Part shown: piece after piece, positions 52,967 through 62,098 of the stretch
Numbering within the stretch: the stretch's first letter is position 1
Layout of the letters: each line of letters opens with the position of its first letter
Source of the DNA: Pseudoalteromonas lipolytica
Lineage (GTDB): Bacteria; Pseudomonadota; Gammaproteobacteria; Enterobacterales; Alteromonadaceae
Assembly (NCBI RefSeq): GCF_001306915.1
Contig: NZ_LJTC01000002.1
Location: 630,108 to 694,107 of the forward strand
Reading direction: 5' to 3'
DNA length: 64,000 nt
Notes under the pieces: generated by a model
The model's input: only the letters and a program-made list of their open reading frames with translations
The model's database searches: none
Told to the model about the DNA's origin: nothing
Program-made: the position numbers and the translations under genes

Positions 52967-55366
52967 ATGAAAAATATTACTGAAACTCATATTAAGCACG
53001 CTTTGCTTGGTGATGTAAAAATCAGAACATTAAACCCTGAACACGATCTAACGACGATTACCCCTTGGCTTAAACATCCCCAAGCTCAATTTTGGGGAGC
53101 AATGGAACATTCTCCCGAAGAGATTTTAGATTTTTATACAACACTTAATAAAGATGAGGCTCAACAAGCCTATTTGCTTGAAATAAACCAAACACCGATT
53201 GCTTTAATTGAGATTTACAAACCACACATACTAAAACTTGAGAACCACCTAGCGCTTAAAAACGGCGATTTAGGCATGCATATTTTACTCGCTCCAAAGC
53301 AGTTCTCTGTGGCAGGGTTTAGTCTTGCTGTTATGCAGTCGGTGTTAGAGTTTATGTTTAATACCCTCTCATGTGAGCGAGTGATTGTGGAACCAGATGT
53401 AGCCAATCATAAAATTCATCGCCTTAACTTAAAGGCAGGTTTCAGCCATCATAAAGTTATTAAATTAGGTCAGAAAACTGCATTACTAGGTAGTTTAGAA
53501 AAAGATCATTTTAATTACTTACAGCATCTTTCGTCTCGCTTCGACACTTCACAGCAAGGTCCCGCAGTGCAACAAGCAACGCCATCTTGCAGTACCTCAC
53601 ATCTAGACCAACAAGCGTGGCAATACGCAAACCGTTTACTGATTGCCAAAATGCTCAGTGAGTTTTATCACGAACGACTATTTAGCTACGACAGTGAAAA
53701 ACCAAACCATTACGTGTTGCATACCATGGGTGGGCAAAGCTATCAGTTTAAAGGTGAATCAATGCTGCTTAATCACCTACAAGTTGAGCCAAATAGCATT
53801 ACTAAAATGGCGCTTAACCACAGCCAGCCATTAGACGCTATCGCGTTTGTACTTGAGTGTAATGACAAGTTAAACATAGACAAATCAATGCTTGGCACCT
53901 ATCTCGAAGAACTCGCGAGCACACTCAGTGGCTTTACATTTAAATTTAAAAATAATCGCTATAGCGCTCAGCAATTAGCAGACGCAGATTTTCAAGTGAT
54001 CGAAACCCAAATGACCATGGGTCACCCAAGCTTTATTGCCAACAATGGCCGGATTGGTTTTAACTCACAAGATTTTCACCAATATACGCCAGAAGCCGCA
54101 AACCCATTTCAAATTATATGGCTTGCCTGTCACAAACAGCACACCACCTTTAAAAGTACCGATGATTATAAATACGAGAGCTTGATTGCCGATGAGCTTG
54201 ATTTAGCTGAGCGTTTACGCTTTGAAAAAGCACTAACTGAGCAAGGTTTAAAGCCAAGTGACTATCTGTTATTTCCTATGCACCCATGGCAATGGTTTAA
54301 CAAATTAGTCCATGTTTATAGCTATCACATCTCGCAAAAACATATTGTCTGTTTAGGCTACTCACAAGATAGTTATTTACCGCAGCAATCAATTCGTACC
54401 CTGTATAACATCAGCAAACCGCACAAATGCTATGTTAAAACCGCCTTATCGATTTTAAATATGGGCTTTATGCGGGGCTTATCGAGCGCCTATATGAAAG
54501 TAACTCCGGCAATAAATCAATGGTTGTTCGACTTAGTAAACCAAGATAGCTATTTAAAATCTCTGAAGTTTCAACCTTTAAGAGAAGTCGCAACCCTTGG
54601 CTTTGATGAGCAGTATTACACTCATCCAGCGCTTGGCGATAATCCTTATAAGAAAATGATGGCGGCTCTTTGGCGTGAAAATCCAGCTCAATACATGGAC
54701 GAGAATGAAAGCCTTGCCACTATGGCAAGTCTGCTTCATATCGATAGCGAAGGCCGTTCATTTGTAAGCGCTAAAATTGCCAAGTCGGGGCTAAGTGCTG
54801 ATAAGTGGCTAGCCCACTACTTACAGGCTTATATGACACCATTGCTACATTGTTTTTACCAGTATGATTTAGTCTTTATGCCACATGGTGAAAATCTCAT
54901 CGTTCGATTTAACAATCATGTTCCGGTAGGCGTATTCATTAAAGACATTGGTGAAGAAATTGCCTTATTAAATAGTAATATCGAGCTGAATGATGAAATA
55001 AAGCGGATTAAGGTAACCATTCCAGAAGGCGTTGCCGTGTTGTCTATTTTTACTGATATTTTCGATTGCTTCTTCCGCTACCTTTCGGCAATTTTAGTAA
55101 CTGATGGCCTTTTGACCGAACAACAGTTTTGGCAAGCCGTCGCCGATACAATTGTTCAGTATCAGGCGAGTCATCCCGCACTTAAAGACAAGTTTGCTGA
55201 ACATGATTTATTTGCTGAGTCATTCCCATTGTCGTGCTTAAACCGCTTACAGCTGCGTAACAATCAACAAATGGTTGATATTACCGACCCAGCTTCAAGC
55301 TTGCAGTATGCAGGTGATTTACAAAACCCATTGGCGCAATATGCACTTGCAAACACAACAGCATAA
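52967..55366 (+). CDS. Fused N-acyltransferase-NIS synthetase (BibC-like)
   Basis: A 799-residue two-enzyme fusion. Residues ~15-185 are a GNAT-like acyltransferase (GMHILLAPKQFSVAGFSLAV; ANHKIHRLNLKAGFSHHK). The rest, ~240-790, is an IucA/IucC-type NRPS-independent siderophore synthetase: GHPSFIANNGRIGF near 351 is the ATP/adenylation motif, LFPMHPWQWFNKL near 445 and FMPHGENLIVRF near 640 follow. Such fusions are known from BibC, which acylates N-hydroxycadaverine and cyclodimerises it. It follows the exporter gene after 19 bases. The ring size (dimer or trimer) cannot be told from sequence. Confidence 0.88.
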   Translation: MKNITETHIKHALLGDVKIRTLNPEHDLTTITPWLKHPQAQFWGAMEHSPEEILDFYTTLNKDEAQQAYLLEINQTPIALIEIYKPHILKLENHLALKNGDLGMHILLAPKQFSVAGFSLAVMQSVLEFMFNTLSCERVIVEPDVANHKIHRLNLKAGFSHHKVIKLGQKTALLGSLEKDHFNYLQHLSSRFDTSQQGPAVQQATPSCSTSHLDQQAWQYANRLLIAKMLSEFYHERLFSYDSEKPNHYVLHTMGGQSYQFKGESMLLNHLQVEPNSITKMALNHSQPLDAIAFVLECNDKLNIDKSMLGTYLEELASTLSGFTFKFKNNRYSAQQLADADFQVIETQMTMGHPSFIANNGRIGFNSQDFHQYTPEAANPFQIIWLACHKQHTTFKSTDDYKYESLIADELDLAERLRFEKALTEQGLKPSDYLLFPMHPWQWFNKLVHVYSYHISQKHIVCLGYSQDSYLPQQSIRTLYNISKPHKCYVKTALSILNMGFMRGLSSAYMKVTPAINQWLFDLVNQDSYLKSLKFQPLREVATLGFDEQYYTHPALGDNPYKKMMAALWRENPAQYMDENESLATMASLLHIDSEGRSFVSAKIAKSGLSADKWLAHYLQAYMTPLLHCFYQYDLVFMPHGENLIVRFNNHVPVGVFIKDIGEEIALLNSNIELNDEIKRIKVTIPEGVAVLSIFTDIFDCFFRYLSAILVTDGLLTEQQFWQAVADTIVQYQASHPALKDKFAEHDLFAESFPLSCLNRLQLRNNQQMVDITDPASSLQYAGDLQNPLAQYALANTTA

Positions 55367-56042
55367 TAAGCTTGAGTTAGCCTTACGTCAGCAGTGCTCA
55401 CTGCTGACGTTCTTAACTCCAACAATCGATGAACAATGGTTTAGCAGTCAATGTTTAACTAGCAAGCAATTAACTGATTTAGCTAACGCTATAAAATTAA
55501 GAGGAGCAAATGTTACTGAGGGATATGTCGCAATCAATCTCTACTTACAACTGAACTGGCAAGTTATTTACTTATTAGTAGCCTGTGTAGAGCAGCTTGG
55601 TTGCATTCCTGATCTGGTCAATATTAAGCAGCGGGTAACAGGCTCACATATTTATGGTTTGGCTAATTTAAATATCATGGCTCAACAAGACTCTTTTAAT
55701 AATGCAGATTTGATTGAACTGGCAGCCAATCATTTATTTGACCACCAGCAAGCTTGGTATAATAACTTGCCATTGCAATACAGGCTAAATAAAGGATTAT
55801 TAAAACGTTTACAAAGTGATACTTTCCACGCAGCGTTAATCGCTTGCTGGCCAGACAAATCGATAAAATTTATAGCAAAGCGTTTTCAACCATGGCAAAA
55901 GCTATGTGGTAAACATCGCTTTAGTGATCAAAACAATAAGCTGACATTTATGCGTAAAACCTGCTGCTTACACTACCAACTTGTAGCCGCTGATTATTGC
56001 GCTAACTGCCCGTTAAACAAAAAAGGCACTAGCGCTTGCTAA
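55341..56042 (+). CDS. FhuF-like [2Fe-2S] ferric-siderophore reductase
   Basis: A 233-residue cytoplasmic protein with the C-terminal FhuF cluster motif CC-x10-C-x2-C, here CCLHYQLVAADYCANCP, coordinating a [2Fe-2S] centre that reduces iron in imported siderophores. The ATG at 55341 lies 26 bases inside the end of the synthetase gene; an earlier in-frame ATG at 55275 is less likely. The body is diverged from E. coli FhuF and fits the small AHA_1954-type reductase group. Last gene of the operon, ended by a terminator. Confidence 0.82.
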   Translation: MHLQTQQHNKLELALRQQCSLLTFLTPTIDEQWFSSQCLTSKQLTDLANAIKLRGANVTEGYVAINLYLQLNWQVIYLLVACVEQLGCIPDLVNIKQRVTGSHIYGLANLNIMAQQDSFNNADLIELAANHLFDHQQAWYNNLPLQYRLNKGLLKRLQSDTFHAALIACWPDKSIKFIAKRFQPWQKLCGKHRFSDQNNKLTFMRKTCCLHYQLVAADYCANCPLNKKGTSAC

Positions 56043-56051
56043 TGCCTTTTT
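56020..56051. terminator. Bidirectional terminator after siderophore operon
   Basis: AAAAAGGCA (56020-56028) and TGCCTTTTT (56043-56051) pair perfectly around a 14-base loop. The hairpin overlaps the stop codon of the reductase gene (56040-56042) and precedes the convergent Lrp-type gene. Confidence 0.75.
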
Positions 56052-56088
56052 CCAAACGTTTTCTATATAAAGGCTCTAAACCTATTCA

Positions 56089-56538
56089 CTAAGCGCGTTC
56101 ATCCTTCGGCGATTCCATCACTACATGAGTTGTAATGGTTCGTACTTGTGGGATTGAGCCAAGTACATCAGCATGAAATGCTTTATAGGACTTGAGATCC
56201 GCCGTCTCAACTCTCAACAAATATTCAAACGAGCCAGTTACATTGTGGCACTCTTTTACTTCATCAATAAACTCAAGAGCGTGTTCGAATGCTCGCTGAG
56301 AGACGGTTGAGTGCTCATTTAAACCAACCCCAACATAAGCGATAAACCCAAGGCCAACAGCCTGATTATTAATAACCGCCCGATACCCCGCAATAACCCC
56401 AAGCTTTTCTAGCTCTTGCACTCTACGAAGGCATGCCGATGGCGATAAACCCACTTTATCTGCCAGCTCGGCATTGGCAATTCGGCCATTGCGTTTAAGC
56501 TCATGCAATATTCTGTCGTTAATTTTATCTTTTTTCAT
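56089..56538 (-). CDS. Lrp/AsnC-family transcriptional regulator
   Basis: A 149-residue regulator. The winged helix-turn-helix is at ~5-60 (RIANAELADKVGLSPSACLRRVQEL), followed by a RAM/AsnC ligand domain at ~70-140 (VKECHNVTGSFEYLLRV). It is divergent from a LysE-type exporter gene with a 99-bp gap, an arrangement seen for amino-acid exporters controlled by Lrp-like proteins. The effector is probably an amino acid, not identified. Confidence 0.9.
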   Translation of the reverse strand: MKKDKINDRILHELKRNGRIANAELADKVGLSPSACLRRVQELEKLGVIAGYRAVINNQAVGLGFIAYVGVGLNEHSTVSQRAFEHALEFIDEVKECHNVTGSFEYLLRVETADLKSYKAFHADVLGSIPQVRTITTHVVMESPKDERA

Positions 56539-56637
56539 TTTTGATTGTGAACTTTAAATATACACAACAACATTAAGCGCAAAAATTGCGCGCATTACAA
56601 CTTATAATTGCATCTAAATTCAAATGGAGAGATAGCG

Positions 56638-57228
56638 ATGAGTTTTGAAATTTTATCAGCCTTGGCATTATTTGCTTTGGTGTCATCAATTACCCCTGGG
56701 CCAAATAACTTAATGTTGATGAGCTCAGGTGCTAACTTTGGCTTTAAAAGAACCACACCACATTTACTTGGCGTGACGCTTGGCTTTATGTTGATGCTGG
56801 TTTTGGTGGGCCTTGGCATCATGCAGCTATTTGACTTGTTTCCACCAAGCTATTTGATATTGAAAGTATTTTGCATTGCTTATTTGCTCTATCTGGCGTT
56901 TAAAATTGCCACAAGTAACGCACAACAAAAAGCCAGTAGTGAAAGTAAGCCGTTTACTTTTATTCAGGCTGCACTATTTCAATGGGTGAACCCAAAAGCG
57001 TGGGCAATGGCATTAAGCGCGGTTAGTTTATATGCCCCAGATAAAAACCTCACCTCAGTGTTAATCGTAAGCCTCGTATTTGGTTTAATTAACCTGCCTT
57101 GTGTCAGCTCGTGGACACTACTTGGCGAAAAGCTACAACACTGGCTTGCCAGCCCAAAGCGCTTAAAAGCATTTAACTACCTAATGGCAATTCTATTAAT
57201 CGCTTCAGTGATGTTTAGTTTGTTTTAA
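56638..57228 (+). CDS. LysE/RhtB-family amino-acid exporter
   Basis: A 196-residue inner-membrane translocator with six predicted helices. Start at 56638 with GGAGAG nine bases before; an earlier in-frame ATG at 56608 lacks it. SSITPGPNNLMLMSSGANFG is the conserved first-helix signature, and WVNPKAWAMALSAVSLY the second. Substrate is an amino acid or derivative. Likely controlled by the divergent Lrp-type gene. Confidence 0.9.
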   Translation: MSFEILSALALFALVSSITPGPNNLMLMSSGANFGFKRTTPHLLGVTLGFMLMLVLVGLGIMQLFDLFPPSYLILKVFCIAYLLYLAFKIATSNAQQKASSESKPFTFIQAALFQWVNPKAWAMALSAVSLYAPDKNLTSVLIVSLVFGLINLPCVSSWTLLGEKLQHWLASPKRLKAFNYLMAILLIASVMFSLF

Positions 57229-57249
57229 ATGATTATTAAGATTGAAATA

Positions 57250-57275
57250 CCAATTCACTTGAGTAAGTGAATTGG
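57250..57275. terminator. Hairpin between convergent genes
   Basis: CCAATTCACTT (57250-57260) and AAGTGAATTGG (57265-57275) are perfect complements with loop GAGT. No strong T-tract. It separates the exporter gene from the convergent lipoprotein gene, and its ATACCAAT flank resembles the terminus of the element at 35343. Confidence 0.55.
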
Positions 57276-57287
57276 CTTGGATCTAAA

Positions 57288-58469
57288 CTACATAAATTCA
57301 AACTGCTCAACAGTTGCGAGCTTTAATTTGTCTATATCTTTTTTGGCCGCTTTACAATGACGACGTAACTTTGAAGGAACATCTTTATCTGCAACAAGGC
57401 TTTTTAGCATAGCTTGATAACGCATCGTTTGTGCATTGGCAATAATTTTACAATAGTACGCGACACCATCTAGCATACGCCCATCGACAGTATATTTATT
57501 TTGCCAGAGCTTATTCGCTAATGCGTCTAGGTATTGCTCTTTATAAACACCGATATTATAAAATTTCTTACCAAGGATTTGAGTTTCGGTACCATCAGCT
57601 TGGTTCACTACATCAACAAACTGATAATGCTCTTGGCTATTAACATTATAAGTTAACTTTGAGTAAAACTGCCCATCTGCAGGTGACTTAACCATTTGAA
57701 CACTGCCAAGATCTGTGAAATGAAATATTTGTATTTCAGGCTTGTTATTAAAAAAGCCTTTTTCAATATAACGAATATGATCAGGCTCACCTAACTTCTT
57801 AATAATAGCTTCTGCGCTTAGCCCCTGCTCAAGAAAAAACAATGGGTTATCAAATGACTCTGTTGTGATAGCAACCTGCTTTTTAATAGTCGCTTGCGTT
57901 TTTGGCGGCTCGGGAAGTACAACTTTACCCTTAACTAATTTGGCGATTACAGCTGTACTCTTATCAGGATCACCTTTTAAAACAACAGCATCAGATACTT
58001 GCTCACCAGCGCTATTTACAAGCCAAACAGACGAAAAGTCACTACTCAAATATCCCTTTACTAGATAGCTTTGTCCTGCTTCTGGAATAAAAGATACATC
58101 ACCTGTAACAATGTAATTCGTTCCTGAATTAAACATATAGTTAATAGGTGCGGCATGATGGACCTGCGCTACTAGTGTTAGTGTCATTTCCTCTGCTGGT
58201 ACTTTTCGACTAAACCCCACTGGTGACAGAACCATACCTTGTCCATAAGTAGCTTGGTTTGTTGCCCTAATAGCGTTATTGACATCTTTACCATTCACTT
58301 TACTCAAGTAAAAGAAGCGACCTGTACTAGTTGCCATGGTTCTGAAGGTGTCATCTATAGTTGCTGTTTCGCCCTGATATCCTTGAGGAACAGGGTTATA
58401 AGTTGTCATACAAGCAGATAAAGTTGATACAAAGAATAAAATAGCAAAGATTTGTATTAATTTTTTCAT
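57288..58469 (-). CDS. Unrecognised lipoprotein, 393 residues
   Basis: Envelope lipoprotein with lipobox L17-S-A-C20. No recognised domain. Two parts are visible: residues ~30-200 with TGRFFYLSKVNGKDVNNAI and NSGTNYIVTGDVSFIPEAG, rich in beta strands, and ~205-390 with FFLEQGLSAEAIIKKLGEPDH, a SmpA/BamE-like beta-strand-loop arrangement (inference from the GxPDxI pattern). Ends in an aromatic/Met tail. No operon partner; a 254-bp gap without coding potential follows upstream. Confidence 0.55.
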   Translation of the reverse strand: MKKLIQIFAILFFVSTLSACMTTYNPVPQGYQGETATIDDTFRTMATSTGRFFYLSKVNGKDVNNAIRATNQATYGQGMVLSPVGFSRKVPAEEMTLTLVAQVHHAAPINYMFNSGTNYIVTGDVSFIPEAGQSYLVKGYLSSDFSSVWLVNSAGEQVSDAVVLKGDPDKSTAVIAKLVKGKVVLPEPPKTQATIKKQVAITTESFDNPLFFLEQGLSAEAIIKKLGEPDHIRYIEKGFFNNKPEIQIFHFTDLGSVQMVKSPADGQFYSKLTYNVNSQEHYQFVDVVNQADGTETQILGKKFYNIGVYKEQYLDALANKLWQNKYTVDGRMLDGVAYYCKIIANAQTMRYQAMLKSLVADKDVPSKLRRHCKAAKKDIDKLKLATVEQFEFM

Positions 58470-58723
58470 ATTTTTAAATTCTATATTTAATAGTAAATTC
58501 TAAATTAAAATGCTTAAGCTATGTGCATAGTGAGGCTTTAAGCATATTAAATACAAACAGAGGCATGATTCTATTTTTCTTAAAGAAAACGTGAGGGACT
58601 TACTTAAAAGTGGCACAAGTTGAAACATCCATGTTTTGCGCAACGTACTTTATCAGCTTTCAGCTGCTTGTTCACTAAAACCGTATAATCTAATTAACAA
58701 TTCTAACCGTAATGAATTGAAGA

Positions 58724-59395
58724 CTATTTTTCACACGGCACTAAAAAATCAACATGGTAATGCTCATCATGTCGCACCCAGGATGGTTTAGTCGAAAACT
58801 GAATATGCTCTTTTAAATAGTCGGCATACTTGGTTTTATAAAGCCCAGCTTGCAGTGTTGGGTCAAAGATCACTCGCCAAAGGTCGTAACCTTTTGCTGT
58901 TGCCGATTTATGCAGCTCAACAATATGAGCTGCTAAAGCAGTGTAATCAATCTTAAACTGTTCAAACCGGCCTTGTTTATCAAATTCAATATCGTAGCCA
59001 AAACGATTAAATACATGAGTTGGCAAATGAACTGATTGCCCCTTTTCGTTAACAACAGGTGTCATAAAATCAACCGACAAACCATTTTGATGGGTTTTAT
59101 GCGGGCTAAATTTCCCGCCATTTTCTAAGCCCGTTTCAGCGTATTTGTATCGTTTATCAGGATGGGATTTCTGGAGCGCTTGGTAGGTATCAACAATGAT
59201 GTTTTTTACCTGCGAATGAACATACGTACGCCCTGCCAGCTCTGCCATTTTGCTGTAACTGGTAAAGTTATCACCCTTGCTGGGTAGTTTTACTGCATTA
59301 CGCACATAGCCATTGGCAGTCGTTCCACCACAGACGCTATTAGCCAAAACCGATCCAGAGCAAAATAATAAGGCTAAAACTAAACATGTTTTCAT
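58724..59395 (-). CDS. mepA: MepA-like penicillin-insensitive murein endopeptidase
   Basis: A 223-residue periplasmic peptidase with signal peptide (~1-18). ENGGKFSPHKTHQNGLSVDF (His102, Asp109) and HDEHYHVDF (His212, His214) supply the zinc-ligand set of MepA/LAS-type peptidases, which cut DD- and LD-crosslinks in murein. Cys22 and Cys221 near the ends could form a disulphide. The family usually runs to about 270 residues, so this is a short version. Symbol given on motif grounds only. Confidence 0.75.
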   Translation of the reverse strand: MKTCLVLALLFCSGSVLANSVCGGTTANGYVRNAVKLPSKGDNFTSYSKMAELAGRTYVHSQVKNIIVDTYQALQKSHPDKRYKYAETGLENGGKFSPHKTHQNGLSVDFMTPVVNEKGQSVHLPTHVFNRFGYDIEFDKQGRFEQFKIDYTALAAHIVELHKSATAKGYDLWRVIFDPTLQAGLYKTKYADYLKEHIQFSTKPSWVRHDEHYHVDFLVPCEK

Positions 59396-59540
59396 TGCAG
59401 TAGCTTCTTTAAAAATTTAAAGCTTAGTGACCTGTGAATGAACAAAAAGTGAAAATAGAACCTACTTTTAATCCTTATAAATCAATCAAATGTTCTAGCC
59501 TTTCTAAAATTATCTAGACACTAAAACAGCTTACTCATTA

Positions 59541-60728
59541 TCACTCGGAGAGAAACACTAATTGCTGAAGCTCGGTGTAACCAAGCTCTAACGGAATATG
59601 GAGTGTTTGCATATTCTTACGACTCAATGCGGCGTGCAGAGGGAGAACAGCTAACCCTTTTATAGTGATATTAGCTACATCCGGGGTTTTTATAAGTCTA
59701 ACAACCTCTCTGTCTCCATATTGCGAGATAGAAGGTATAAAAGGACGTAACTGCTTAATTAATTTCTCTAATAAAATTTCATTCACATCACCACCCATAA
59801 TGATAGTTTGCGTATTTAAAAGAGATTCAAGGGTATGAATTGCAATACGAAGAGGCTCTGATGCTTGCTCTACCCACAGATCTAACTGCTTATTTACAGC
59901 ACAATGAGCTATAAGCTCTTCTTGAGTTACCCCATTTAGATTTAACATCGTTCTTAAAGACGCCATTGACGCAAAGTCATTTAAACGCCCAAGCTCAGCT
60001 GTTTTTTCATCAGTTTCTGGCGTAACAAAAATATCGCCAAGTGCTCCAGTTAAGCCATTTTGACCCAGCAGAATTTGTCTGTCATAAACGACTGCCGATT
60101 CGACTCTTAAGCCTAAGTGGATAAAAATAAAGTTATGTAATTGCTGAGCTTCACCAAATAACATATGGTATGCCGCACAAGCAGACGCTGACGTCTCTAA
60201 GGCGATGGGTAATTGTAATTTATTAGCGAGCTTGTGCTGCAACTGTTTATTAAATGTATAACCATTTATTGCGCTATCATCACTCGTTTCTACAGACAAA
60301 CCAGCACCTAGAATCAATGATTTATCGATATCATCGACTTGAACTAACGTATCAACTAAGTAGGCAGTTTTGTCTAGTAGGTTTTCTGATTCAACGAGTG
60401 TATGTAACCGATTTATTTGCTCACCATTGAGGTAAAAAAGACCTACCTCTAGCTCGTTATTAGCGACTCTTATCGCTATTGTGTAAGCTGCTTTTTTATT
60501 AAGGACAAGCATTTTAGAGGGTTTTCCTGCCCCTTCAGCTTTTTTAATCCCTACTTCTTCTACTAGTTTTGCAGCTAAGAGCTCTTCAACCATGTTGGTG
60601 ATTGTTTGCTTTGTCAGCTGCGTATTTCGCGCTATTTCCACACGAGAAACGGGGCCTTGAGTAACAATTTGCGAGAGCACAAGACGCAAATTTATCGCTT
60701 TATTTTGCTTTGCGTTAGATCCTTTCAC
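59541..60728 (-). CDS. ROK-family transcriptional regulator (sugar ABC/GH3 locus)
   Basis: A 395-residue repressor. A winged helix at about 12-75 (EIARNTQLTKQTITNMVEELL) is followed by a ROK domain without an evident zinc cluster. It is divergent from a sugar importer operon with a 261-bp gap that holds short inverted repeats, so it likely controls this operon and responds to a sugar, perhaps a glucoside, in line with the downstream GH3 gene. Confidence 0.85.
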   Translation of the reverse strand: MKGSNAKQNKAINLRLVLSQIVTQGPVSRVEIARNTQLTKQTITNMVEELLAAKLVEEVGIKKAEGAGKPSKMLVLNKKAAYTIAIRVANNELEVGLFYLNGEQINRLHTLVESENLLDKTAYLVDTLVQVDDIDKSLILGAGLSVETSDDSAINGYTFNKQLQHKLANKLQLPIALETSASACAAYHMLFGEAQQLHNFIFIHLGLRVESAVVYDRQILLGQNGLTGALGDIFVTPETDEKTAELGRLNDFASMASLRTMLNLNGVTQEELIAHCAVNKQLDLWVEQASEPLRIAIHTLESLLNTQTIIMGGDVNEILLEKLIKQLRPFIPSISQYGDREVVRLIKTPDVANITIKGLAVLPLHAALSRKNMQTLHIPLELGYTELQQLVFLSE

Positions 60729-60934
60729 TTTAAGCCCACCTTTTTACATCTTTTATAACGTCTTACGCAGTTTAAGCCATCCTAGCAGGAAACCGAATAA
60801 AAATTAATTAGTAAAAACATTTGACATATTTATATTCATAGACAAATATGATTATAAATAAAACAATTAAGAAATGTTATTTTTACTTTACTCTTACATA
60901 ACAAAACCAACTTACCTAACAATTACATATAGTT

Positions 60935-60952
60935 ATAGTAAGTTATTACTAT
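60935..60952. promoter_or_regulatory. Inverted repeat, candidate operator for ROK regulator
   Basis: ATAGTAA (60935-60941), GTTA, TTACTAT (60946-60952): perfect 7-bp arms, 38 bases before the start codon of the binding-protein gene. Further upstream TTGACA (60821-60826) with TATGAT (60847-60852) would give a promoter, though with a long 20-base spacer. Confidence 0.4.
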
Positions 60953-60989
60953 TAAGTAAAAATGCATGAATTAAACAGGACTGTTTAAT

Positions 60990-62090
60990 ATGTCTACAAC
61001 TAGAAAAAACAAAAATCATAGCGCATTAAAGTCACCAAACATCGTCTTTTTGAGCCTTTTATATATACTTTGCTCTTACAGCTTCTCTTTATCTGCGAAA
61101 AATATACAAGAGATAGACTGGTCAAAAGCCGCTAACTCTAGCGATATCAACCTCTCAGCTGAGCAAATAAACACAATAAAAGATAAAAAGCTCACTGCTG
61201 CTCTCGTTTGGCACGGCGCGAGCCCTTGGATCAATGCTGTTAGCCGAGGTGCAGAAGATGAATTTAAAAAACTAGGCGTGAGGGTCATTGCTCAGACAGA
61301 TGCGCAATATGACCCTGCAAAACAAGTAGCTGATTTAGAGAACATTTCAGCATTAGAGCCTGACTTAGTTTTATCTCTGAGTATTGATGGCATAAGCACA
61401 AAGTTAAGTTATCAAAAAATACTCGCTGGTGGCGCTAAACTCGTCTTATTAAGTAACCCTATCCCTGGCTTCCAACATAACAAAGACTTCGCCGGAATTG
61501 TCACTGATGATATGTTTGGTATGGGCGAAGCTGCCGCAACGCTTGTTGCACAGGCATCAAATGACACAGGGAAAATAGGGATCATTTTCCATGATGCTAA
61601 CTATTTTATAACCAACAATCGCGATCAAGCCTTTCGAAAAGCTTTAACACGTTACAGCAATATTAAAGTGATTAGTGAGAAAGGCTTTGTAAAGGAACAT
61701 GAAACCAGCAATATTGCCGCAGCAATGCTGTTACAACACCCTGAAATAGATACTATTTATGTGTCATGGGATACTGCCGCAGAAGGTGTAATTGAAACAC
61801 TGCGCTCAATTGGCCGTAAAGATATAAAAGTAGTCACTCACGATTTGGGAGTAAATAACCTGCTTGATATGGCCATGAATGGCAACTTATACGGCACGAT
61901 TTCAGACCGCCCATACGACATTGGTAAGACCATGGCTCGCATTGCTGCAGGTGCCGAAATTGGTATTCAAGCACCTGAATTTACTCTGGTCCCTTTCGAT
62001 TCGGTAACCCACGAAAATATAGCCTCAATTTGGCACAAAGCATTCAAAGCACCGCTGCCTAAACTACTTGATTTAGCATTAAAACAATAA
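60990..62090 (+). CDS. Sugar ABC transporter substrate-binding protein (RbsB-like)
   Basis: A 366-residue periplasmic binding protein of the Peripla_BP_4 type. A signal sequence spans about residues 16-36. KLTAALVWHGASPWINAVSRG is the ribose-binding-family opening strand, and GIIFHDANYFITNNRDQAF and SWDTAAEGVIETLRSIGRKD are the second-domain blocks. It is the first gene of an importer operon; permease follows after 8 bases. Ligand is a sugar, unidentified; the operon enters a GH3 glycosidase gene, which suggests a glucoside or oligosaccharide product. Confidence 0.86.
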   Translation: MSTTRKNKNHSALKSPNIVFLSLLYILCSYSFSLSAKNIQEIDWSKAANSSDINLSAEQINTIKDKKLTAALVWHGASPWINAVSRGAEDEFKKLGVRVIAQTDAQYDPAKQVADLENISALEPDLVLSLSIDGISTKLSYQKILAGGAKLVLLSNPIPGFQHNKDFAGIVTDDMFGMGEAAATLVAQASNDTGKIGIIFHDANYFITNNRDQAFRKALTRYSNIKVISEKGFVKEHETSNIAAAMLLQHPEIDTIYVSWDTAAEGVIETLRSIGRKDIKVVTHDLGVNNLLDMAMNGNLYGTISDRPYDIGKTMARIAAGAEIGIQAPEFTLVPFDSVTHENIASIWHKAFKAPLPKLLDLALKQ

Positions 62091-62098
62091 GGAATGAC

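Noticed and set aside
60825..60850. CATATTT/AAATATG inverted repeat upstream of the importer operon
   Set aside because: Seven-base AT-only arms with a 12-base spacer are likely by chance in such AT-rich DNA.
60821..60852. TTGACA and TATGAT as a sigma-70 promoter for the importer operon
   Set aside because: The spacer is 20 bases, too long for a confident call; mentioned only within the candidate operator entry.
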